From Euglena gracilis (Eukaryota; Euglenida; Euglenophyceae; Euglenales): 64,000 nucleotides of DNA. Location: positions 79,666,474-79,730,473 of the forward strand of contig CP154956.1 in NCBI GenBank assembly GCA_039621445.1. The letters are read 5' to 3'. Positions 1-11,420 of this stretch are shown here, piece after piece; position 1 is the first letter of the stretch; each line of letters begins with the position of its first letter. The notes beneath the pieces were generated by a model that saw nothing but the letters and a program-made list of their open reading frames with translations, ran no database searches and had not been told where the DNA came from. Both the position numbers and the translations under genes were made by a program.

Positions 1-960
1 AATTGATCCCAAAAGTGGGTCTCCCCGAGCCCCCCCCCCCCCTGGGGGGGCCAGGGGGTGGGTGGGTGGGTCCGGAACCTCCCTCCCCCCGGGTCCTGAA
101 ACGACCTCTGGTTATTGCTTTTCGGGCACCTCAGCTTTCGCGATGAGGCCCTCCAGCCGGCCCCACTGCTGCCTCCCCAGGCTCCGCTGCGCGACACTGG
201 GTGCATCGATGCGGGGCGGGGGGGCTGCCCTCCCCCGCGTGCCGTGCCCCGTGATAAGCCGGCAGCCTCCCGTCCCCCGCTGCTGGAAGCGTCCGTCGGC
301 GGGGCAGGCGACGTGGTGCCGTTTCCTTTCCTCTGGACCCCCTTCCCTTCCCCCCCGGGGGGGAGGGGTTGCGCCATGGGTCAGGTTTTGGCCCAGCCCA
401 AGGCTGGGCTGGAAGATTTTTTAAAGCATTTTCGGCTGATTTTGGCTGGGTTTTGGGTGGGTGGGTGGGTGGGTGGGTTTGGGCCTGGGGAAAAGTGCCC
501 CCCCCCCCCTTGGAGGTCAGTAACTGAATCCATAGTTGGGAAGCCAGCTCTCCTGCCAGCTTTGGCCGAAAGGGAATAACGTATTGACACGTTTATGCAA
601 ATTTTCTTTTGAATTAACTTTACATTTGGCCTTTTTATTTTTACATGAATTTTAATATCAATTTCAATTTGAAATTTTTGTGGGCGTTTTTGAACTATTA
701 CCTGGCCGATTCCTCAATGCCATTGCCATTTCCTCTATCAATCTTAATTTCAACCATTTGCTTGGTTGACTTGGGTTTTGATGTGTTTCCACCCTCTTTC
801 CACTACACACTCCACGAGCACATTCCGCGTCGACAGTCTCCTGCCCCATTGGGAGGCGGTTGCCCATTTGTTCATAGCACCTTATACTTTGGCTTGTACA
901 AGCCCAGAGACAGCACCCCCAGGCTCCACATGCAAATGCTTGAGCCCTAATTAGTTTATT
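1..960. other. Non-coding, C/G-run-rich DNA
   Basis: No supportable gene. The first 550 bases carry several runs of 7 or more C or G, and two runs of GGGT repeats (about 56-72 and 455-478) of the kind that can fold into G-quadruplexes. From 600 to 960 the DNA becomes AT-rich, with short self-complementary stretches such as AATTTCAATTTGAAATT. Open frames here are short, overlap on both strands and have low-complexity translations, so none is called. Confidence 0.6.
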
Positions 961-969
961 AAATTAATT

Positions 970-1375
970 AGCTAATGAAACCCCCTCCCAAATAGAACAC
1001 CCCCAAACAGTATACCCCCTTGGCAGGGACTGTGGCTGCCCAAATAATCTACCCCCACCCTGACGGACACCTGAGAGGAAATCATCAATCTCCCTCAAAA
1101 CAGGATATTTTGGCAAAAGATGCCTGGTAAAACCAATTTGAGGCAGTATCGATATGCAATAAGCCGTCAAAAATGCGCAGGATGTAAGTAAAATGCATTT
1201 GATTGTGTAAAGTGCATTTCATAAAGTGTGCCATCTATGTAAAGTGTATTTTGGGGTCTTTTTTTTTGAGTTTTAGAGAATTGCGCAAAAAAATACTCCC
1301 CAAATGATGAAATAATGTACTCCTGGCCCCAAACTTCGGATGTCCAAATGATATATCCCCCAGGTGTACCAATCC
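970..1375. repeat. R2 family repeat, two degenerate blocks
   Basis: Two blocks (about 970-1,050 and 1,310-1,375) show the R2 pattern in reverse orientation: CCCAAATA followed by C runs, with a spacer resembling ACTTCGGATGTCCAAATGAT. The same layout is clearer at 7,164-7,270, 7,470-7,560 and 16,548-16,735. Function unknown. Confidence 0.45.
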
Positions 1376-1604
1376 CCTGCTCCGGAGGAGGTCTAGGTTT
1401 GGCGGGGGCGGGCCGAGGCGCAGGGATGGGCTGAGAGGCATGTGCCTGGCCCCGCCAATCTCTGCCCAACGCCCAAGCAACGCATGCCCACCGTGGGCCC
1501 TCAGCAGCCGTTGGCCACGGCACTGCTGGAACCCCACCAACAACCCATGAGCAATGAACCACCCTTAGTTTACTGTTAAACACACCAGACCATTATTCAA
1601 ATTT

Positions 1605-1690
1605 ATTGTTGTTGTTGTTGTTATTCTTATTCTTATTCTTATTCTTATCCTTATTCTTATTCTTATTCTTCTTCTTCCAGTTGTTCTTCT
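1605..1690. repeat. GTT / TTATTC / TTC microsatellite
   Basis: Simple repeat that passes from GTT units into about nine TTATTC units and then TTCTTC. Long Lys/Asn-rich frames crossing it on the minus strand are products of the repeat. Confidence 0.9.
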
Positions 1691-3050
1691 TCCAGGTTGA
1701 GTCGACCCGGTGAAAGGGTCCGAAGCTTCCCCCTGCCATGGGGAAGCTTGGGGCTGGGGTAGATGGGAAGAAGGCTTCTTTTAAGCCAGAAGCCCCCCCC
1801 CCCCGGGTCCCGGGATGGAGGCCCGCGAACGGGTTTCGGCGCAGAGTGCCGAATTTTTTTTTGGGAAATGGCCTCAGGCGACCCAATTTTGCCCCCCCCC
1901 CCCGAGGTGGGTCCTGCATGGGCTGGGTGGGGGGGGCTTCCTTCCCCTCCCCTGGAGGTCTTAAAAGAAGCCTGATGGGAAAAAGCCCTTTGGTTTTGAG
2001 GCAGGTGGTTGGGGGTCTGGACCCCCAACCTCCTGGGAGGTACGGTGGGGGGGGGTCCGGACCACCGCCCCTGCTAGATGTTTGGGGGTCCAGCCACCCC
2101 CCCTCAGGTTCCAAAATAGCGAAATTTCTTCTGGTGAAGCGCTGGAACATAAACAAAAAATGACTTTTTTGCTCACTTTTCAGCACATGGCACATTTTTT
2201 TTTGATGTTTCGGTGTCACCAAAAAAGTATTTGAAAAGTCTCAAAAAAGAACATCTTTGATTTTCAAAGAGACATCGGGCATTTTTCAACAACTTTGGCT
2301 TGGAATCCAGCCGGTCCATAAAACCGAAAAATTTCTGGCCCATGTCAGTTTCGGGTGGGGGGGGGGTCCGACCCCCCCCCCAGGGTATTAAGTGAGCAGC
2401 GATTTTGCGGATGGGGGGGAGGGGAGGGGGGGGTCAGAAATCCCCCAAGGAGGGATTTGGATTTGGATTTGGTGGATTTGCCTCGCACGCAACGCCCGCG
2501 GTTGGCAACCAATGCCAAAGCCCTGAGTGTCGCTGTGGGGCGGACCCGAGGCCTGGGAAGCAAAGCGAGATCCAGTATGGAGGAGAGCAGCTGAGACAGA
2601 GGCAGCAATGCCGGTTCAGGCCAGCACAGTCGACCGAGCTCAATTCGACTGCGTGGCACTGTGTTTCATTGTTGTTAGGGGTGGGCAGAGGGGAGGGAGC
2701 TCTGAGGTTGAGCTCAAAGAGGGTTCAGAGGACACCAACAAAGGAATCACAGCGATATGAATGATGGTGGGACAAAAATGACAAAATTGGCAAAATGCGG
2801 CGGTGGGGATGAAGCTCCAGCGTGTGGCTAGCATGCCATCTATTGCTAATGTGACTCTGGTGATCGCAACCGCTCTGGGGGGGGGCAGACCCCCTCTTTG
2901 GACTGAGGGGGGGGGGGACCCTCCCTCCCCAGGAACCCAAAATTTTCCGGGGCAGAGTGCTGGAAAAGATGAGAATTTTGGTGTATATTTTGACCGTTTT
3001 TTCAAAAAAAATGCGAAAATGCGATCTTGGGATTTTGGGGTAATTTTTTT
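1690..3050. other. Non-coding, G/C-homopolymer-rich DNA
   Basis: Multiple paired C-run/G-run segments (about 1,790-1,805, 1,895-1,945, 2,030-2,100, 2,350-2,450, 2,875-2,935) that could fold back on each other. Open frames are Pro/Gly-rich on both strands and show no recognisable domain. No gene supported. Confidence 0.5.
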
Positions 3051-3054
3051 GCAC

Positions 3055-3470
3055 AAGGGGAAAGGGGGGTGGTCCGACCCACTCCCTCCCTCCGGGGGGG
3101 GGGGAGGTCTGGACCACACCACTGTTTAAGGTGTTTTCGACCCCCCCCCCCCGGGGGGATGTCTGACATGTTTTTCGGAGTGACTGACTGGATTTTGGCT
3201 CCAGACCCCCCCGGGTCGCCAGGATTGGCCGAAAGTGGCCACCCAGCGCCAAAGGCGCCAGCAATTTTCTGGGGGTTTTTGGACGAAATCCATCATATTG
3301 ATTTTTGGCCATTTTCGCCCGAGTGGCCGAAGTGGCCGACCCCCAGGGGGGGGGGGTGGGAAGTGACTGGTTTTCAACCGTGATTGACTGGTTTTCTGAA
3401 AGTGGAAAGGGACCCCCCCTCCCCCCTCCCCCCCAGGGGGTCATTAAGCAATGGTATGGTCCGGACCCCC
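3055..3470. repeat. R1 interspersed repeat, copy 1
   Basis: This copy contains GTGACTGACTGGATTTTGG, a C-run, a core reading CAGCGCCAAAGGCGCCAGC (a near-perfect palindrome, about 3,245-3,265), GTGGCCGAAGTGGCCGACC, a G-run, then GTGACTGGTTTTC and TGATTGACTGGTTTTC. The same ordered set recurs near 4.53, 9.20 and 18.31 kb, so this is a dispersed non-coding family. The ends lie in C/G runs and are uncertain. Confidence 0.65.
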
Positions 3471-4524
3471 ACCCCACTGCCCTGGGGAGACCCACCGGGC
3501 ACCCGTGCTTGCCGCCGTCGCCGCCGGTGACTGCCCCCTCCCCCGCCTGGAGGCGTCCCCTTGCCCTCCCCGCAGCCCCGCACGCGTGTCAAGCGTGTCC
3601 CGGCCCTTCGGGCTGGCCCGCTGCCCGTCTCCCGCCGGGCGATGCCGGGGCTCCGCGCCACCGGCCCCGGAGGCCTCAGGCGGCGGGAATCCATTCAAAT
3701 CAAATCAAATCCGCAACGATGGGACAGTGTGGGCAGGTGTTGGGGTGGATGAAGAATCGAAAATGTGACGCAGTGTCTTTTGCGAACAATTCCCTCATGG
3801 AACGCCTTTGTTTTTGAATGTTGAAAAAGCATACCCACGCTTCAATCTCGCAGTTCTGATCGCCCAGTAATTGGTCTTTGGCTCAGCTCTGAACAATTTT
3901 TTTGCCGCCTCTCGCAGGGGTCCAAATTCTTCTCTTTTTTTTCATAAAGAAAACCATTGAAAGACTGTTGGGGCCATTGTATGAATTTCGATCATTTTCT
4001 CTATCACCAATTTTTTCGGAACCAGTTTTGTCGACCAGTTTCCCATCCATTCGGTGTTCCCCCAAAACCGCATGTTGTTGAGTGAATCTGGCCACCGGAA
4101 AGCACAGTCATGAATCGTGCCCCTCCCTCTACCAATATGGTCCCGAGGCCTCCCAGCCCCATTCCCACTGAGATTCGTCCTGCCCCCCCCCCCCCAAACC
4201 CTCCCAGAGCTGTCCAATCCGGCCCTCTGGACCCCCTCCCCATCCCGTGCGGAAGGGAGCGAGGGGAGGTCCGATCGGCCAACGGCGGCGCCCCTCCGGA
4301 GCCACGCCTGGTTCCCCACGGCGGACGGTTTATGTTGCCTGCATCCCCTTGACCTCATGCTCCACATTGTGGCACATTTTTTGTACTCCCCGGCGTGACC
4401 TTCCTTTCCGCACCTGCTTTCAACAGCCATCACATTTAAAATCACTTTTGGGTATGTTCCTAAAAGATACAACTTTTATGCTTCACGTGTCGTTTGTCCT
4501 CCACCCCAGTCAATTGCTAGCACT
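3471..4524. other. Spacer, no gene recognised
   Basis: GC-rich to about 3,690, then mixed composition. No domain or RNA gene recognised; open frames are short and mutually overlapping. Confidence 0.5.
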
Positions 4525-4825
4525 GGCCGACCCCTTCCCCCCCCCCCCCCGGGGTGACTGACTTGTTTTTTCAGAGTGACTGACTGGTTTTTGGCCCAGA
4601 ATCCTCCCCCCCCCTGGAGGGGGGTCGGCCAGGGGTGGGCGAAAGTGGCTTGAGTAACCCCAGCACCGAAGCGCGGGGGAAATTTTTTTGGCCTAAAATG
4701 GCCCAAAGTGGCTGGAAAGTGGCCGTTTTTCTGAGTGGCTGACACCCCCCCCCCCCGGGTGGGGATAGTGACTGGCTGGTTTTCCAAAAAAGAGTGACTG
4801 ACTGATTTTTAAAAAGTCGAGTGAC
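4525..4825. repeat. R1 interspersed repeat, copy 2
   Basis: Begins with CACTGGCCGACC and a C-run, then GTGACTGACTTGTTTTTTC, GTGACTGACTGGTTTTTGG, a degenerate GCACCGAAGCGC core, GTGGCTGACA, a C-run and two more GTGACTG..GGTTTT units. Ordered as in the copies at 3.1 and 18.3 kb. It ends exactly where the left inverted repeat of the 4.8-7.9 kb segment begins. Confidence 0.7.
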
Positions 4826-5289
4826 CCCCGGCTTAGGCGGCCTAACTCGCACTTAAGGTTTTGATTTTTTGCTTGCGCTCAAGCGCAAATTTCCAATCTT
4901 TTTGAAACCCGGCGGTGAAACCCACCCTTTTGACCCTCTGGTTCCGCGCAGACCCTCCACGGTGGCGTGTGCATCATTTGCAACAGGCCCAATTTTGGTG
5001 TTTTTCAGCCTGTGCACCATTTTGAAAAAGGTTCAAAACCCTGGGTTTGAACTCCGGGACACGTGACTTTTCCCAAATCGGTGCCAAAACACCCGGTGCG
5101 AGTCCCTCGTTTTTGAAGCTTTGACTGTGTTCCCCAGATGGTGCTACACAGGCCGGGTGAAATTTGGCCCTTTTTTGTTGCTTTTTTAGGCTCTGCGACG
5201 TGTCTGTGAAGGGTTACCTGCTGAGGCATCCAGAGGGTGGAGTGTACACACACGTTTTGAAAAGTTGGAAAAAACGGCATGTCACAGGG

Positions 5290-5381
5290 TTGTGATCCCT
5301 GGGTGCTTGAAGCGTGAGGAGCGGTACAGCGAGAGTTGTGATCCCTGGGTGCTTGAAGCGTGAGGAGCGGTACAGCGAGAA
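5290..5381. repeat. 46-bp tandem duplication
   Basis: TTGTGATCCCTGGGTGCTTG and the bases that follow occur at 5,290 and again at 5,336 with no visible change, giving a period of 46 bases. Confidence 0.9.
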
Positions 5382-5492
5382 CCACCCAGGTGGAGGGGGT
5401 TGGGGGAATTGAGGGCAAGCCCAGGGTCTTGTCCCAACGCCTGGTGAACACCGGGCCCCACACTGCCGGGCATAGAAGGCAATGGTTATGGA

Positions 5493-5850
5493 CATTGCGC
5501 TTAAGCGCAACGTACAACAGAAGCCCCTGAGCTTATGGGAGCCCCTCTGATGTGTTACGGTGTGTCGGGCGCCCCTCTCTGCACAGCCAGTGTGTGGGCT
5601 TGGTGTGGAAATACATTGCGCCGCCGCGCAATGACCCATACAAGAAATGAGAAGTGCAAACTTGCGGCTGATGTGTAATCCGAATGGACAAGTAGTGCAT
5701 TATATAGGCATGTCCATTGCGCGTCGGTGCAATGTATTTCCTCACCAAGCCCACACACTGGCCGTGCAGAGAGGGGCCCCCGACACACCGTAACACATCA
5801 GAGGGGCTCCATAAGCTCAGGGGCTTCTGTTGTACATTGCACTTATGCGC
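5493..5850. repeat. Long foldback with arms of about 135 bp
   Basis: The left arm (about 5,493-5,633) is the reverse complement of the right arm (about 5,714-5,850) over most of its length, including matching GCCCCTCTGATGTGTTACGG and its complement. The loop is about 80 bases. Each arm ends in a CATTGCGC..GCGCAATG palindrome. The RNA or single-stranded DNA would form a long hairpin. Confidence 0.85.
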
Positions 5851-6767
5851 AACAGTTATACATTGCGCCAAAGCGCAATGTGTGACAACGGTTATACATA
5901 GCGCTAAAGCGCAATGTATAACTGTTGCCCTTAAGCGCAATGTCCTTTTTAATAGCCGATGTATTCAAATGTGTTCGTGCTGTGTGAGAAGGTGGGGGAT
6001 AGAGGAGAATGATGAGGGGTTTGAGCGCTGCTGTGCCAAAAGCTGGGTTGGTGATTTTGAACTATTCAGGCACTGGGGAGGGAGTGGCTGTTCCAATAAG
6101 ACGAATAATGGGCGGTGGGCTGTGGAGCCTCAGTGACGTTGCACTAAGTGCACAAAGTGGGGTTTTTTTGGGATGTTGGCAGAAAGACCTGTTTCGGCTG
6201 AACAATGCCCTCCATCTGCCCGGTGTGATGTGGCTGTCTGGTGGGTTGCAAATTACCCCAAAAAGATGTGTCAAGATGTCTTCCCTTCTCTGACGTTGTT
6301 GATGGACCATTTTGATTTTCTCAGTTCCATTCGCTCATCTCCAAAGTTGTGCGCTTCAAATCCTGGGTGAGGAAAGGGGGGTGACGAGCTTCTTTAAAAC
6401 ATTTTTTCGGCGCCCAAAACTGATTCCTCGGCTGTGATTCCCAGGGTTTATCTGGTACCTGTTCTTTTCAAAACAGAAATTTTCCGACTTTCAAAAGTCG
6501 GCCAAAAAGAAGGACCCCTCAGGCATGCTGAACTGCGAAGCAAGTGGGAGGAACCTCTGGCACTGGCAGTTGGGCTCACAACGCCTAGGACAAGACACGT
6601 CTGGATGTGAAGAAATTGGTGGTTGCTTTCACACACCAGGGGGTTGGCTTCCTCTCCCAGGCAAGGCTTCCCTCCACCTTAGCCCTGTCCGCTCTGGTGA
6701 TGAGATGCTTCCAGGACTGCTCTCTCCTCCCGCAGTGATAAGAATAAGAAAATTTAAAATGATAACT

Positions 6768-7142
6768 GTGCGCCACAGCGCAATGGGTAGGCTTATGAAG
6801 AATGGAAATTTCAGAGTTATATTGCGCCAAGGTTTACAATTGAAAAAGCAACGTGGCTATTGCGCCGACGTGCAATGTTGACCAATTTTAAGACAACGTG
6901 ACTGAGAGTAGGCTTCCGTCCCCCTATCCTACATTTTGTGTTCTATCCCCTTTGGTGTTCATGCTCTATCAGGGCCGTTCTCTCCCTCCGTTGTGATATA
7001 ATTTTCAAGCAATTAGCTTGTGCTTCGGCGCAACACCCACGTTGCTTCCACAATTTTAAAACTTGTATTTCTATTGCTTTTTGGCGCAACGTACCTCTTA
7101 AATTTCTATTCTTCAGAAGCCTACCCATGCCTGTGGCGCAAA
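6768..7142. repeat. Second foldback with GCGC palindromes
   Basis: The left arm (about 6,768-6,880) holds GCGCCACAGCGCAATGGGTA, and the right arm (about 7,010-7,142) holds the imperfect complement TACCCATGCCTGTGGCGC. Internal blocks (AAATTTC..ATTGCGCC, AAGCAACGTGG) also pair. More diverged than the 5.5-kb foldback. Confidence 0.65.
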
Positions 7143-7163
7143 GGGAAACACATGTCGACACAT

Positions 7164-7560
7164 AACCCCCCCCCAAATAATAACCCCCCCCCCCGGTTTA
7201 TTATTTGGACACCCGAAGTCAGGGTCCAGGGGGGGTTTATTATTTGAGGGGGGGTTATTATTTGGGCAAAAATTTCGAAGGCAAAAATCGGCCCGAAAAC
7301 CCCTCCACAGGCCATAATGGTCACTGTTTTGGCATTTTTGGGCATTTTTGAAAATTGGATGTTTTTTGGCACATTTTCTGCACCAATTTGTCCCATTTTT
7401 GTGATTTTTGGCAACATTTCTGTTAATTTTTGACTCTGTTTTTCTTTGGCTTCACACCTGCCGGAGGGGGGGTTTATTATTTGGGCGGCCGAAGTCGGTC
7501 CTCAGGGGGGGGTTTATTATTTGGGGGGGGGTTATTATTTGGGGGGGGGGTTATGTTGTT
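7164..7560. repeat. R2 family repeat, two clear blocks
   Basis: Two blocks (7,164-7,270 and 7,470-7,560) each show TTATTATTTGG, a short spacer with CCGAAGTC, a G-run, TTTATTATTTG, a G-run and a further TTATTATTTGG. The intervening 200 bases are unique. Confidence 0.7.
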
Positions 7561-7901
7561 ATTATTGTGCAAGTGTGGCAATGGTCACCCACATGTTGAA
7601 TTGCGAAAAAGTAAAAAATTTGCGCTGAAGCGCAATGCGTTTTATTTTTTGTAATGAGAAAAATCACTGCGCCAAAGCGCAAGTGCGCAGTGGAGTCCCC
7701 ACCCACCGCTTTGGGTTCATTAGATTGTGGAGTTCCAAGTCGTTAGTTTCGTCCCCATGGGGGTGAGGGAGACAGTAATGCGGGCTGTCTCAAGTCTCAG
7801 GCCTCGGTGTTCGAAAACAGAACAAATTTTGGCATTGCGCGTCGGCGCAAATTTACAGTCACTTTCAAAGCTAAGTGTGAGTTAGGTCGCCTAAGCCGGG
7901 G

Positions 7902-8677
7902 TCGATAAAAAATTGCATGCTCCGCCCACCCGCCCTACCCCCCTGTAAAACATATACACAGTAGGGGATGTAAATATTGGGTCTCCTGAAAATTTTGTGG
8001 GTCATACCCAACCCCCGGCTCCAAAGCGTTTTCTAGCCCATGGGCTGTGGTGATCGTTTGTGCAACCCCCCCCCCAAAGTTGGCCTGTTGGGCCGACATG
8101 GCCCGAGTCAGTGAGTAGTGGGGGATGGGTATCCAAAATATAATGTACATCTGTAAGTGTGGCACAGATGCATTCACCAGCACATGCGCAGACAAGGCAT
8201 ACATATTCATAGACATCCACAAACACATATGTGCACATGCACATCCACATACGCACACCTGCACCCACAAATGCAGGTACACAAACACATGTCCATGCAC
8301 CCATGTGTACATCGACAATGTTTCCCTATGAAGGTGCGGGAGTGCGACGGCGCCCAGTGCTGCGCGAGCACGTCCGCAGCTTTGAAGAGGCTTGTGACTG
8401 AGCCGTGTCACCGTCCCCGCTGATGGTCTGCCCTGCCCCACCCCCTGCCTGGCCCCAGCATCCTCTTCGCTTACCTGCCTGCGCTTTCGCCCACCTCCTG
8501 ACCTCTTTGTAGTCAGCTTCCCAAAAAGTTTGGTTGTGCAAAGCGAACAAAGCATCGCCAATATTCGAAAGCATTCTCTATGAAGAGCAAAATTTCTGAA
8601 ATAGTTTAAAGTAAACATACACAAACTGAGCGAGAAATCAGAGGATCAATGAAAAATATTCCCCAAAACACACATCA
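7902..8677. other. Spacer with degenerate CA-rich stretch
   Basis: Positions 8,150-8,310 are rich in ACACAT/GCACAT, a decayed CA-type repeat. No gene recognised; frames through it are His/Thr- or Cys/Val-rich repeat translations. Confidence 0.55.
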
Positions 8678-8721
8678 CACACACACACACACACACACGC
8701 GCGCGCGCACGCACGCACACA

Positions 8722-8772
<51 letters not shown>

Positions 8773-8812
8773 GCGCACGCACGTGCGCGCGCGCACACAC
8801 ACACACACACAA
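8678..8812. repeat. CA / GCAC microsatellite
   Basis: A run of CA, then GCGCAC/GCAC units, then CA again, about 135 bases of strictly alternating purine-pyrimidine with potential to form Z-DNA. Confidence 0.95.
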
Positions 8813-9194
8813 CTTGCACAAACATAAACCTGTTCTTGTGGTGGGAAATTCTTGAGCCAAAAAGTTGGAGCGATGAGGGATGGCTGGGGTGTGCACAGCT
8901 GGGGGCAGGAAGTCCATTCATTCAAGTCCTCAGCGCTCAGCACGGTTGCTGGGTGAAAGCTCTCATATTGTGCTCACGGTGTCACCTCCTCCTAAGTTTG
9001 ATCTTTAAAGGGGAATTCAAGACCCTTGGGGCCGAGTGACATTCAGGGAGTTAAGAATTGGGGTGGAAACATCAAATTACCATGACCAAAACCCATGTTC
9101 CCATGTTCCACACCACACTTTCCACTCATTTTGCCTGAATTTCATTTTTTAATGCAAATTCCCAGTTGGGTAATTTTGAACCTTTGTACCTTTG

Positions 9195-9400
9195 AAAGCG
9201 CTTGACTGACTGGTTTTGTGAGGTGTTTTGGTCGGTGCCAGAATTTTTTAGGCCATATTCACAGCACTTTGACCAAATGGTCCCTGGACCTCAGAGTGGC
9301 CGACCCTCCTCCCCACAGGGGGGGGGGAGGGGCTGACTGGTTTCCAAAAAGAAAAGTGATTGACTGGTTTTTGGAAGAGTGGAAGTGACCCTCGGAGTGT
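9195..9400. repeat. R1 interspersed repeat, copy 3 (partial)
   Basis: Contains TTGACTGACTGGTTTTGTG, GAGTGGCCGACCC, a G-run, GGCTGACTGGTTTCC and TGATTGACTGGTTTTTGG in R1 order. The GCGCC core is not recognisable. Confidence 0.55.
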
Positions 9401-10285
9401 CATTTCCACTCGGAGGGTAATACTTGCCCTACAGTCACGCAGTCTCAGGTGTGGCCCTGACGAAAGAGTGGACACCAGACGTTGGAAGGTGCCGGCAAGG
9501 GCAGACTCCCCAGGCCACGGGACAGCCTCTGACCACCCCTTTGCCCTCTCAGGCGCCTTTTTTTTCAATGAAACGACGGGCACCGCCACACTTGCCCTTG
9601 ACGTGTTTGTATCCATTGACCTGCCCCCCCCCCCAAGGGAATACCAAGTCCATCAAACTCGTCGGGGACCTGCAGTGGTCCTCCCCTCCAGGGTCCCGGG
9701 CATTGAGCCTTCAAGTCACGCTCCGCCTTGGTGGGCGGTTTTTTTCTCTTCGCCGGTGGTTTCCAAAGGAACCACTGGAACGGAAGTTCTTTCCTTCCTA
9801 CGGAACATCGCCAGGCAAATTTTCCGTGCATCTCTTGTGTTTAATTTTTTAAAAACTGTCAGAGATTTTATCCTGAAGGATTTTCAATATTTTGCATATC
9901 TTATTTTTTCCCCCAGGGTTAAGCCCCCCCAGGAATGGTCCGTGCATCATTACAAAAGTTGAAAAAACCATTGATTTTTTTTAATGAAAAACGCCATACC
10001 TCCCCCTGTTATAACGAGGATAACCACCTTTTTTAAAGGGCAAAATAATACCCAATAGACCAGAATGGAGACCTTGGAGCAAGAGTTTGGACGAAGGTTG
10101 AACGTGGGTGCGGTTTTATACTACCTGTGGTCTGCTTGTTGCTGCTGCTGATGCTGCTGTTTTCTATTTTTATTGCAACGTTTGCCAGCAAGAAACGTAC
10201 CAGGATTCCAGCTTGGCCTGCTGCCCCATGTAATAACAATATCATATAATAATAACAATGCAAAAAGTGTACATTTTTTTTTTTG
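9401..10285. other. Spacer, no gene recognised
   Basis: Mixed-composition DNA with overlapping frames on both strands up to 200 codons long. None shows a domain I recognise, and the plus and minus frames cover the same DNA, so I do not call a gene. Confidence 0.45.
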
Positions 10286-10287
10286 CA

Positions 10288-10418
10288 TTATTGATGGAGT
10301 AGGGTTAGGTTTAGCAGTTCGGCCAAACATTATGTCTAACTTGTACACCTGACACTGATCTATAAGTTAAGCCTGCAGTTAGGTCGAACTCCTAACCTTA
10401 ACCCCACTCCATCAATAA
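10288..10418. repeat. Hairpin repeat (MITE-like)
   Basis: Starts TTATTGATGGAGTAGGGTTA and ends with the imperfect complement (TAACCCCACTCCATCAATAA), with arms of about 37 bases and a loop of about 55. One arm and its flank (ACTCCTAACC..CCATCAATAACCC, then AATTTTTTTTCGC and C-runs) recur at about 17,150-17,250, which supports a dispersed family. Confidence 0.6.
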
Positions 10419-10489
10419 CCCAGAATTTTTTCGCCAACCCCCCCTGGTTATTTTACTTGCCCCCCGAGGGGGCAAAGTAAAATCTTGCT

Positions 10490-10640
10490 GCCATATACAT
10501 ACATACATATATATATATATATTTATATATATTATACATATATATCACATATACATATATATGTATATATATATATATATATATATGTCCATACATATAC
10601 ATATATATCCGTATCCATTTATATATCTACATATCTATAT
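10490..10640. repeat. AT / ATACAT microsatellite
   Basis: Alternating AT with interspersed ACATAC units over about 150 bases. Confidence 0.9.
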
Positions 10641-10919
10641 GTATGAAGTATGCAATAAGAAGTGTCATTTGGTTTGAGGGATGGCGTAAAGTGGAGTCCC
10701 AACACCAGGTTTTGAATAGTGCTGAGCTCTTAATAGGACAATGCATGTAACGGAAGGCTGAAAAGACTAGCATTGCAAATTTGGCGTAATTTATAAGTTA
10801 CAAATTGCACCCTTGCAATTTATGGTAACTTCCAGTGATTTTACGGTAATTTCTGAAACGTTAATGAAATGTTAACCCCCCATACACCCCACACCCGTTT
10901 TATTGAATTATTTTCGACT

Positions 10920-11420
10920 TTGACCCGTTTTTTGACCCAAATTCCATGGGTTTCAGGCCAAAAACGAGGTGCCGGGGGGGGGTCGAAAAACGCTCATTTT
11001 CGGCCCAAAAACAGTTTTTTCTGGGTCCGGAAGGCCAAAAGACATCGTTTCGGGCCCAAAAAAATTTGTCGATTTTTTTCGACCTTTTGACCCGGTTTTG
11101 ACCCAAAGTCAATGGGTTGCGGCCCAAAACGGGGCGCTGGTGGGTCGAAAAACGCTCATTTTCGGCTTAAAAACTGTTTTTTCCGGGGCCGGGAGGCCAA
11201 AACCATTGTTTCGGGCAAATTTGTTTCGATTTTTTTTCGATTTTTTCGACCGGTTTTGACCCAAAGTCAAGTCAATGGGTTGGTTGGCGGCCCAAAACGG
11301 GGCGCTGGCGGGTCGAAAAACACTCATTTTCGGCTCAAAAACGGTTTTTCCGGTCCGGGAGGCCAAAAAACATCGTTTTGGGCCAATAAAAATTTTTCGA
11401 CTTTTTTGGGGATTTTTTTC
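10920..11420. repeat. Tandem array, three units of about 165 bp
   Basis: Three successive units (from about 10,925, 11,093 and 11,252) each carry TTTTGACCCAAAnTCnATGG, GGCCCAAAACGGGGC, GGTCGAAAAACGCTCATTTT and GGGAGGCCAAAA in the same order. Divergence between units is moderate, with a duplicated AAGTC and GGTT in the third. No gene recognised. Confidence 0.85.

Larger units (their letters stand above)
4826..7901. mobile_element. Segment with 30-bp terminal inverted repeats, full of GCGC palindromes (candidate non-autonomous element)
   Basis: The left end (4,826-4,855) reads CCCCGGCTTAGGCGGCCTAA and onward. The right end (7,872-7,901) is its reverse complement with two mismatches over 30 bases. 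Between them lie about fifteen short palindromes of the form CATTGCGC-N4/5-GCGCAATG, two long foldbacks, a 46-bp tandem duplication and two R2 blocks. No transposase or other protein was recognised. I infer a non-autonomous element or a composite of several. No convincing target duplication was seen, so the transposon reading is tentative. A degenerate copy of the end sequence occurs near 13,785. Confidence 0.5.

Noticed and set aside
2725-3817. Pro/Gly-rich frames of 160-260 codons on both strands
   Set aside because: They come from C/G homopolymer runs and R1 repeats, with no domain and equal openness of both strands.
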